Shown here: positions 1 to 5,368 of the stretch, piece by piece | Layout of the letters: every line of letters begins with the position of its first letter | Numbering within the stretch: position 1 is the first letter of the stretch | Program-made: the position numbers and the translations under genes | The notes under the pieces: model-generated | Seen by the model: the letters and a program-made list of their open reading frames with translations, nothing else | Databases searched by the model: none | Told to the model about the DNA's origin: nothing | Source: an uncultured Chitinophagaceae bacterium | GTDB lineage: Bacteria > Bacteroidota > Bacteroidia > Chitinophagales > Chitinophagaceae | DNA length: 5,368 nucleotides | Direction: 5' to 3' | NCBI GenBank assembly: GCA_946885335.1 | Contig: CAMPGG010000240.1 | Location: 1 to 5,368 of the forward strand

Positions 1-15
1 GCACGCTTTAAAATT

Positions 16-49
16 CCCTGGTTATTTATTACCGGGGTTTTTTGTTTTT
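16..49 (+). terminator. Rho-independent terminator of a gene left of the window
   Basis: A seven-pair stem (16-22 with 31-37, one G-T wobble at 19/34) closes an eight-base AT loop. It is followed directly by a T-run at 38-43 and more Ts at 45-49. On the plus strand the stem is complete and the U-tract is strong. On the minus strand the wobble becomes an A-C mismatch and only four Ts follow, so rightward termination is favoured. It therefore probably ends a plus-strand gene lying before position 1 that converges with the DUF2809 gene. It might also stop leftward transcripts weakly, since that gene's stop codon lies at 57-59. Confidence 0.75.
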
Positions 50-56
50 AGATATT

Positions 57-437
57 TCAATGCTGATATGTTCTGTTTTTTATTTTTTCGCAAACCAGCA
101 CGAAACATATTCCCAGTACATAAGTTAACATGTCCATCCATGAAAAAGAATTTCCTAAAACTACATTTGCAAGTTTTGAATCTTGCAATCCCAGGATATT
201 GACAAGCTGGATATATTGTAAACCCTCAATCACAAAGGCAAAAATTAAAACCCCAATAGCTGTTTGATTAACCGGCACGTTAAAGAAACTCCTGACAAAA
301 CAATAAAGAAGGATTACAACCAGGAAGTCACCTAAATATGGACGAATAAACCTGTCATTAATAAATACTGCAATGCAGATCTCTGTAAATAATAAAATGA
401 TTGTCAGTAAAAAATAATTTTTGCGAAAAACGAACAT
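57..437 (-). CDS. DUF2809 family small integral membrane protein
   Basis: This 126-residue hydrophobic protein has four likely membrane helices, at about residues 8-27, 36-52, 58-77 and 100-117, and a short basic C-terminal tail. Its family call rests on the charged motif at residues 27-40, with N27, D28, R32, P33, G36 and D37 leading into a Leu/Val-rich helix. E71 and Q74 in helix 3 and W100/D102 before helix 4 support it. This pattern and the overall length match DUF2809, a bacterial inner-membrane family with no established function. The ATG at 437 is the only possible start, because a stop codon lies four codons upstream in frame; no Shine-Dalgarno sequence is visible. The gene follows the TPR gene by 44 bases on the same strand, so co-transcription is plausible but not certain. 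The palindrome at 471-487 sits between the two. Confidence 0.85.
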   Translation of the reverse strand: MFVFRKNYFLLTIILLFTEICIAVFINDRFIRPYLGDFLVVILLYCFVRSFFNVPVNQTAIGVLIFAFVIEGLQYIQLVNILGLQDSKLANVVLGNSFSWMDMLTYVLGICFVLVCEKIKNRTYQH

Positions 438-470
438 GATGCTGGTTTAATTTTACCTGACAATCATCTT

Positions 471-487
471 AAGTAAATAATTTACTT
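471..487. repeat. 17-bp perfect palindrome spanning the TPR gene stop codon
   Basis: The sequence is an uninterrupted inverted repeat of 8+1+8 bases centred on 479, and it includes the TAA stop of the TPR gene (482-484). In RNA it would form a weak AU-rich hairpin. No U-tract follows on the minus strand, so it does not look like a normal intrinsic terminator. It could be a 3' stabilising hairpin, a protein-binding palindrome ahead of the DUF2809 gene, or a chance AT-rich structure. Confidence 0.4.
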
Positions 488-2116
488 CCATGAAAATCCA
501 ATACCTGCATTAAACCGGAGAGTTTTAAAATCACCCGATTTAACACCAGCCCGCAAATGCAATGCTTTTAAATTAAGAATTAAACCTGCGTCTGCCAGCG
601 GCGTGATCGTTGATTCATCCGTATTTTTTGCCCACTCCGTTTCATAAAGTGTTCCATCATCTCTATATGTATCCATTTGCCAATAAACTGTTTTCATGGA
701 TACACCGCCACCCGCATATATCCATAAAGGATAAGTGATCTTTTTTGTAAAACCCAGGATGAAATCACCATAACCGATTTTTTCAATGTTCTTGCTCCTG
801 ACATCCGTCCAGACTGCTCCATCAGTATTACCTGCATTATCAACCGTGTAAATGGCCGTTTTAGTAAAAATGGCTTCGTTAATATTGCCGGTGATGTAGA
901 GACCCAGCTTTTTATTATTTACCGATCCAAGTGAAATACCAATGGGCGCCAGGCTATCATATACATAGGATAAATATCCCCTGTTGGGCCTTCCATAACG
1001 AGTTTGTTTGCGTTTTGCCAATTTAATATCATCCGCCAATTTATATTTTGAAGGACAATATTTTTCTGTTGCCTGGTAAAACTCAATGGCCTTACCCTGG
1101 CTATAAGCCGTTTTTGTCGTTGCCGATTTTTTTGCATTCGCTAAATAGGTAGTGCAAAGAATATCGGTAACCTTATCATCATCGGGGCCGCCGGCATATT
1201 TATTCCTGTATTTGAATAAAAAAGACTCCATCAACTCCAGGTTATTTTCTTTCGCATGTTTATCACCGTGATAGATCAAACCTTCCCTGATATATTTAAT
1301 AGCATTATCCCTGTATTGGCGGGTTGTTGATCCGCTGAGATAAGCTTCATAACCTTCGATCGTATGGTTTTTGCGGGCAGTGGCCCATGCTAATTCATCC
1401 TGCGCTTCCCGTTTTAATAAGGTTGCCTGCGTATCGCCCGGTTTAAAGCCCAGCGCTTTATCGTACATCGAAATAGCGGAACTGAAATTCCCGGCGTTTG
1501 TATGGGCATTGCCTTGCTTCATGGCATCCATATAACCATTCACTTTTTGCATTTGCGGTGTTTGGTTCAACCTGCTGATCAGGTTTTGAGCACCGGCATC
1601 TTTTGCCAATGAAGGATCATTTAGAATTGCCAGCGCCTCCCTGAACTCTTTTCTTTCAATATAAATTTCTACCGCATTCAAAGCAGTTGCTATATTGGTT
1701 TTATCTTTTTCCCAAATCCTTTTAAATGCCAGTGCAGCTTCTTCTGTATTACCATTCTTTTGTTGATCCCTGGCAGATTTTATCAATTTTGCTTCTTCTT
1801 TCCCGGCGGCAATTTCATTTTTTAATTGTTCAATTTTTTTGTTCAATCCGGCATCAGCCAATGCTGCTGCTTGTTCCAGGTATTCACCCGCTTCCTTGTA
1901 TTGACCCAATTTATAAAACGACAGTGAAGTATAATAATAACCTTCTCCCCTTGTTGGTTCTTCAATTAAAAGGTCAGTAGCCAAAAGTTGTATCTCATCC
2001 CACTGACCCCGGTTGATGTGATCATTTATATCATCTTCAATCTTTGAAAATGAATTTGATTGTGCAAATGCAAGGCTGCCGGTAATTAAAGCAACCAGTA
2101 AAAATATAATTCTCAT
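482..2116 (-). CDS. Secreted TPR protein with beta-strand-rich, outer-membrane-like C-terminus
   Basis: This 544-residue protein begins with a signal peptide (hydrophobic residues 3-17, likely cleavage after AFA at 18, mature N-terminus Gln19). There is no lipobox cysteine, so it is not a lipoprotein. Helical TPR-like units are visible at about 27-53, 58-88, 111-139, 143-168 and 196-228, with further helices to about 370. TPR units usually mediate protein-protein contacts. From about 380 the character changes to alternating, Gly- and aromatic-rich strands (380-410, 447-480, 505-543) ending in Phe-Ser-Trp-Lys. That resembles a small outer-membrane barrel or a barrel-like domain common at the C-termini of Bacteroidota envelope proteins. 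The inferred site is the periplasm with an outer-membrane anchor. The start lies 9 bases after the coiled-coil gene's stop, indicating an operon. The exact function is not recognisable. Confidence 0.85.
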   Translation of the reverse strand: MRIIFLLVALITGSLAFAQSNSFSKIEDDINDHINRGQWDEIQLLATDLLIEEPTRGEGYYYTSLSFYKLGQYKEAGEYLEQAAALADAGLNKKIEQLKNEIAAGKEEAKLIKSARDQQKNGNTEEAALAFKRIWEKDKTNIATALNAVEIYIERKEFREALAILNDPSLAKDAGAQNLISRLNQTPQMQKVNGYMDAMKQGNAHTNAGNFSSAISMYDKALGFKPGDTQATLLKREAQDELAWATARKNHTIEGYEAYLSGSTTRQYRDNAIKYIREGLIYHGDKHAKENNLELMESFLFKYRNKYAGGPDDDKVTDILCTTYLANAKKSATTKTAYSQGKAIEFYQATEKYCPSKYKLADDIKLAKRKQTRYGRPNRGYLSYVYDSLAPIGISLGSVNNKKLGLYITGNINEAIFTKTAIYTVDNAGNTDGAVWTDVRSKNIEKIGYGDFILGFTKKITYPLWIYAGGGVSMKTVYWQMDTYRDDGTLYETEWAKNTDESTITPLADAGLILNLKALHLRAGVKSGDFKTLRFNAGIGFSWK

Positions 2117-2125
2117 AAGTGTAGA

Positions 2126-3691
2126 TTAGTCAGTTATTTTTTTAAAGATCATGTCATAACGGGTACGGGCATCATTTCTATTTAATGCTTCCTGGTCTTC
2201 TGCTGACATTCCGCTTTTATTCTGGCGATAATATTGACGATAAATTTTTGTTTCTTCTTCGCATCCATAAATAACATCATCCGAATGATGCGCCGCTTCC
2301 ATCTCTCCTACGCAACCTGAAACTTTACTCCAATTGCCAACCACTGCACTCACGGCATCCGTACCATAACAACTGGCACCTGCTTTGGAACAGGCATTCA
2401 TCATCCTGATCCTTTCCGCATCCACTTTGGCTATATATTCATTGTTCTTTTTCCTGTAAACTTCTCTTTCATCCATCAATGAGCGACCCACCTCTTCCAG
2501 TGAATTACGCTTAGCGGAAATGGCATCATTAAGTATTTTCCTTTTGGCCGTAAAAGCTTTCTTCAGGTGCTGCAATCCTTCATCCAGCAACTTTGAAAAT
2601 TCAGTCGTTTTCAATTTCCAGATATCATCTGCAAATTTTTTGTTTTCATCTTCTATGGATTGTATTTCATTTTTGAAAGATGTTTCATATTCGTTCAATT
2701 GGTTTTCACCAGATGCAATACGCTGCTCCAAACTTGCCTTTTCAGTATCCAGTTTGGTTTTTTCATCCGCATCAATCGATATGCTTCGCAGTTCCTGGTT
2801 TACTTCATTCAACCTGCTTTTAAGATCGGCCAGGTTTCGTTCCAATGGATCGATCCTGCTTTCATGACTTTGTTCCAGCGAATAAGCCCTGTTTTTATTT
2901 GCATTGATCTTTTTTTCCAGGTTGCTGATCGCCTCTTCATTCTTCTTCCTTAGTTTATCTTCAAATTCAGCTATGGCCTGTGTTTCCTCTTTGCCAAGAT
3001 CGGTTACTTTCACCTGCAGAATATTGATCCGGTCTTCTATGTAATGTTTTTCTGCAATAATGCGCATTAACCCACCTACCCAAAACTTATGCATCGCTTT
3101 AGCTTCATCCAATATTTTATCCTTGTATTGTTTACTGAGGTCAACGATCTCCTGTCTTAACTGGTCTGAATTTTCTTTCAGGCGATCCATTTGTTTACTC
3201 AGGTCTGCACGCTTCCGGCTGAATTCATTTTCACCCTCTTTAAATTTATCAATTTCATTTTGCTTACGTTCGATTTTCGCATCGTACTCTGCTTCTTTCT
3301 TTTCGAGTTCAGCCGGCGTAGCGGAATGCGTTCCACCATTCCTTCGAAAATGATCTTCCACATCATAAGTTCCACCCCTTCTCAATTGCGATGCTGTTTG
3401 ATTACAACCATTACAAAATCTTCCCAGTCGCATTTCACGCATCGCTTCATCTTTTTCATCAATCAATGCACTTAACTCCCGGTTCAATCTTTTTAATTTT
3501 TCCTGTTCATCGGAATAGGTCTGCAAGTGTTGCCGATTGAGATCCGAAACTTTTTCGTCGTTTTTACTGATTTGATTAGCTTTTGATTCGATGCTGCTGA
3601 CATAGCCCGAACCAGCTGTTTGTGCAGAGAGACCAGTTATAAATAAAAAACTGATCAGGAGCAGCTGAGCTGCCCTTGTTACGTATTTCAT
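2126..3691 (-). CDS. Secreted long coiled-coil protein with a CxxC motif
   Basis: This 521-residue protein starts with a signal peptide (hydrophobic residues 8-22, likely cleavage after LSA at 23, mature Gln24). Most of the rest is highly charged Glu/Lys/Gln/Arg heptad sequence predicted to form long coiled coils: about 33-90, 126-200, 210-345 and 365-430. Two non-coil parts stand out. A short insert at 91-120 carries C93-x-x-C96, a Gly-rich stretch and H114. The C-terminal segment at 430-521 holds four more cysteines (434, 441, 460, 477), possibly disulfide-bonded in the periplasm. A single semi-hydrophobic stretch at 203-213 is too short for a membrane helix. It is the first gene of the leftward cluster, with a candidate promoter at 3774-3804. 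Similarity to SMC-like or myosin-like proteins would reflect composition only. No specific function is recognised; a periplasmic structural or scaffold role is an inference. Confidence 0.85.
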   Translation of the reverse strand: MKYVTRAAQLLLISFLFITGLSAQTAGSGYVSSIESKANQISKNDEKVSDLNRQHLQTYSDEQEKLKRLNRELSALIDEKDEAMREMRLGRFCNGCNQTASQLRRGGTYDVEDHFRRNGGTHSATPAELEKKEAEYDAKIERKQNEIDKFKEGENEFSRKRADLSKQMDRLKENSDQLRQEIVDLSKQYKDKILDEAKAMHKFWVGGLMRIIAEKHYIEDRINILQVKVTDLGKEETQAIAEFEDKLRKKNEEAISNLEKKINANKNRAYSLEQSHESRIDPLERNLADLKSRLNEVNQELRSISIDADEKTKLDTEKASLEQRIASGENQLNEYETSFKNEIQSIEDENKKFADDIWKLKTTEFSKLLDEGLQHLKKAFTAKRKILNDAISAKRNSLEEVGRSLMDEREVYRKKNNEYIAKVDAERIRMMNACSKAGASCYGTDAVSAVVGNWSKVSGCVGEMEAAHHSDDVIYGCEEETKIYRQYYRQNKSGMSAEDQEALNRNDARTRYDMIFKKITD

Positions 3692-3755
3692 GGTTAAGCA
3701 GTTAGTTTAGGTCGCACCACCCGTACATATTGTAAGAGGGTAATGGATTAAATTC

Positions 3756-3829
3756 TTTTTTTCAATTTGGGCGCTAATATATATCGCAAAGCAGAAAATT
3801 CAAAGTTCTATAAGTGGAATTGAAAAAAA
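3756..3829. repeat. 12-bp perfect inverted repeat with 50-bp spacer bracketing a promoter
   Basis: Seven Ts followed by CAATT at 3756-3767 are the exact reverse complement of AATTG plus seven As at 3818-3829. The arms flank the candidate leftward promoter at 3774-3804 almost symmetrically. This arrangement could be a pair of operator half-sites that allow DNA looping, or curved A-tract DNA. The AT-rich composition makes a chance match possible. Confidence 0.45.
3774..3804 (-). promoter_or_regulatory. Candidate Bacteroidota-type promoter for the coiled-coil/TPR/DUF2809 cluster
   Basis: Read on the minus strand, TTTG (3804-3801) is followed after 19 bases by TATATTAG (3781-3774). This matches the Bacteroidota consensus TTTG-N19-TAnnTTTG except for one base in the -7 box. 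Transcription would start near 3768, leaving a leader of about 75 bases before the ATG at 3691. No transcript data are available, and the region is AT-rich, so confidence is moderate. Confidence 0.45.
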
Positions 3830-3898
3830 TAATCACCTCCTTATATAAAAATAATTCACATGCGTTGCTCTTGTTTTTAAACCGATAATAAATGTTTA

Positions 3899-3927
3899 TT
3901 GCTATACCAATATATCACCTACATTAG
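3899..3927 (+). promoter_or_regulatory. Candidate Bacteroidota-type promoter for the symporter gene
   Basis: TTG at 3899-3901 is followed after 18 bases by TACATTAG (3920-3927), again one base away from the TAnnTTTG form of the -7 box. This would place the start of transcription near 3933 and give a short leader of roughly 27 bases before the ATG at 3960. The -7 box has the same TAnATTAG form as the one on the opposite strand, which adds some support. Confidence 0.4.
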
Positions 3928-3959
3928 CCAAATTTTTTCCCCCAATCCATACATTTTTT

Positions 3960-5368
3960 ATGTCAATCAAAAAAGCCGGAATAGTCTCCGCTGCCCTGTT
4001 TACCATTATTTCGGTTATGCATGTCATTCATATGGAGGTTACGCCCTTATCAGCCGACCTTTTAATGATATCCCGGTGGATTTTTGTAGCCAGCCTGGTT
4101 GTATATGCTTTATATAAAAAATCATTGACTACCTGGATACTGGTGGCCATGGCTATCGGCGTAGAAATCGGGATGGACTTCCCGGCCTTTTCACAACATC
4201 TTCAATTTTTAAGTAAGATATTTTTACGATTGGTTAAAACGATCGTGGCACCATTGCTATTTGCTACACTTGTTGTTGGTATCGCCAGTCACAGCAACCT
4301 GAAACAAGTTGGACGCATGGGTTGGAAAAGCCTGGTCTATTTTGAAATTGTAACAACATTTGCATTAATTGTCGGACTACTATTCATCAACATTACAAAA
4401 GCGGGTACAGGTATCATTGTGCCGGAACAGTTATTACAGGAACTACCACGAAGCCCGGAAAAGGCTTTGCAACAAAAGGTGATCAACATTATGGATAGTG
4501 CAGGTGTTGCTGTACCTGACAAACTGATTGAGACGCTGCCGGATCCTTCCAGTAAAACCTGGCAGGATCATATCATTGACATCTTCCCGGAAAACATTAT
4601 CAAATCAATTTATGAAGGCAATGTATTACCTATCGTTGTCTTTAGTGTAATATTCGGTATCGGGCTGGCCATGCTCTCTGAGCATAAGAAAAAACCGATG
4701 CTGCAATTTGCGGAAAGTCTTGCCGAAACAATGTTTAAGTTCACTAACATCATTATGTATTTTGCGCCTTTTGGTGTTGGAGCTGCCATAGCGGTTACTG
4801 TTGGTCACCTGGGTGTAGATATTTTGAAAAACCTGGGTATGCTGCTTGTCACGCTTTACCTGGCATTACTGGTATTTTTATTATTTATATTATTACCGAT
4901 CGCGGTTTTTGTTGCCCGTGTTCCGATCAGGAAATTCATACAAGCCATACGGGAACCCGTATCCATTGCGTTTGCCACTACCAGTTCCGATTCTGCACTA
5001 CCCATTGCATTGGAAAACATGGAACGTTTCGGTGTGCCAAGGAAAATCGTATCCTTTGTTATACCTACGGGTTATACATTTAACCTGGATGGTACCACTT
5101 TATACTTATCGCTCGCCGCTGTATTCGTAGCACAGGCAGCTGGTTTTGATTTGTCTTTTGGTGAACAACTTATGATAGGTCTAACGTTGATGCTTACCAG
5201 TAAAGGAGTTGCAGCCGTGCCAAGGGCTTCCCTTGTAATATTGATTGCAACGGCCCAGACTTTTAACCTCCCGCTGTGGCCCATCATGGCTATTTATGGC
5301 ATTGATGAATTAATGGATATGGCGAGAACTTCTGTGAATGTAATTGGAAACACGTTAGCCAGTTGCGT
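3960..5368 (+). CDS. Dicarboxylate/amino acid:cation symporter (DAACS family), 3' end cut by window
   Basis: An inner-membrane secondary transporter of the glutamate/aspartate (GltP/GltT/DctA) family; 469 codons are visible and the frame is still open at the edge. Family landmarks appear in order: TM2 at about 84-109, the HP1 tip Ser-Ser-x-x-x-Leu-Pro at 342-348, the TM7 Asn-Leu-Asp-Gly-Thr motif at 375-379, the HP2 Ser-Lys-Gly...Val-Pro at 414-421, and TM8 with D449, D453, R456, T457 and N460. In the archaeal homologue GltPh the residues matching D453 and R456 bind the amino group and side-chain carboxylate, so an acidic amino acid is the likely substrate. The protein carries about 55 extra N-terminal residues with two additional hydrophobic segments (7-23, 36-52) and a long TM3-TM4 loop (about 149-205). 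The ATG at 3960 is the first in frame after a stop at 3852; there is no Shine-Dalgarno sequence. Only a short C-terminal tail should be missing. Confidence 0.95.
   Translation, partial: MSIKKAGIVSAALFTIISVMHVIHMEVTPLSADLLMISRWIFVASLVVYALYKKSLTTWILVAMAIGVEIGMDFPAFSQHLQFLSKIFLRLVKTIVAPLLFATLVVGIASHSNLKQVGRMGWKSLVYFEIVTTFALIVGLLFINITKAGTGIIVPEQLLQELPRSPEKALQQKVINIMDSAGVAVPDKLIETLPDPSSKTWQDHIIDIFPENIIKSIYEGNVLPIVVFSVIFGIGLAMLSEHKKKPMLQFAESLAETMFKFTNIIMYFAPFGVGAAIAVTVGHLGVDILKNLGMLLVTLYLALLVFLLFILLPIAVFVARVPIRKFIQAIREPVSIAFATTSSDSALPIALENMERFGVPRKIVSFVIPTGYTFNLDGTTLYLSLAAVFVAQAAGFDLSFGEQLMIGLTLMLTSKGVAAVPRASLVILIATAQTFNLPLWPIMAIYGIDELMDMARTSVNVIGNTLASC

Noticed and set aside
919..1137. 72-residue minus-strand open frame within the TPR gene
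   Set aside because: It lies in another frame of the same strand inside a well-supported gene and shows no recognisable domain.
1726..1980. 84-residue plus-strand open frame opposite the TPR gene
   Set aside because: It is antisense to the TPR-coding region and resembles no protein.
2520..3475. Several Ser/Phe-rich open frames on the plus strand opposite the coiled-coil gene
   Set aside because: They are the antisense of a Glu/Lys/Arg-rich reading frame, which naturally lacks stops in reverse. Their composition is low-complexity and no domain or signal supports them.
3702..3728. Eight-codon mini-ORF on the minus strand ending 10 bases before the coiled-coil gene
   Set aside because: Such short frames are common by chance. 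There is no attenuator hairpin, run of regulatory codons or ribosome-binding signal.
3724..3734. Small palindrome TACA-TAT-TGTA upstream of the coiled-coil gene
   Set aside because: Four-base arms in AT-rich DNA are expected by chance; no second copy was seen.
3692..3959. Riboswitch or small RNA gene in the divergent intergenic region
   Set aside because: No conserved aptamer core, strong GC stem or terminator was visible; only AT-rich sequence, promoter candidates and the inverted repeat.
3899..4117. Plus-strand open frame overlapping the start of the symporter
   Set aside because: It is out of frame with the symporter, starts at a non-ATG codon, and has no family features.
4337..5287. Minus-strand and alternative plus-strand open frames within the symporter region
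   Set aside because: The symporter frame is continuous with clear family motifs throughout, so these are shadows.

Overview
The window looks like chromosomal DNA from a member of the Bacteroidota, possibly Chitinophagaceae or a relative. The base composition is moderately AT-rich. No clear Shine-Dalgarno sequence precedes any start codon. The two best promoter candidates fit the TTTG/TTG ... TAnnTTTG pattern of that phylum better than a sigma70 pattern. The protein families also fit: TPR proteins with an outer-membrane-like C-terminus, secreted coiled-coil proteins, DUF2809, and a long-form dicarboxylate/amino-acid symporter. The lineage is an inference from protein flavour, not a measured result.

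Layout. Positions 16-49 hold a plus-strand intrinsic terminator, which must serve a gene lying left of the window. Three genes then read leftwards from about 3691 to 57: a 521-residue secreted coiled-coil protein (3691-2126), a 544-residue secreted TPR protein with a beta-strand-rich C-terminus (2116-482), and a small four-helix DUF2809 membrane protein (437-57). The gaps of 9 and 44 bases suggest one transcript. A 268-base divergent intergenic region (3692-3959) holds a candidate promoter for each direction, plus a 12-base perfect inverted repeat that brackets the leftward promoter. From 3960 to the right edge a DAACS-family symporter gene reads rightwards and runs off the window with 469 codons visible. 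It is cut within a few codons of its probable end.

How the genes may work together. The coiled-coil and TPR proteins both carry signal peptides and are tightly linked, so they are good candidates for partners in one envelope structure: a periplasmic coiled coil plus an outer-membrane-associated TPR protein. Neither can be assigned a named function from sequence alone. DUF2809 has no established function. The symporter is divergently transcribed and probably imports glutamate/aspartate-like substrates; no direct link to the envelope genes is visible. The most novel item is the coiled-coil/TPR pair, which matches no named system I recognise. No RNA genes, mobile elements or CRISPR arrays were seen.
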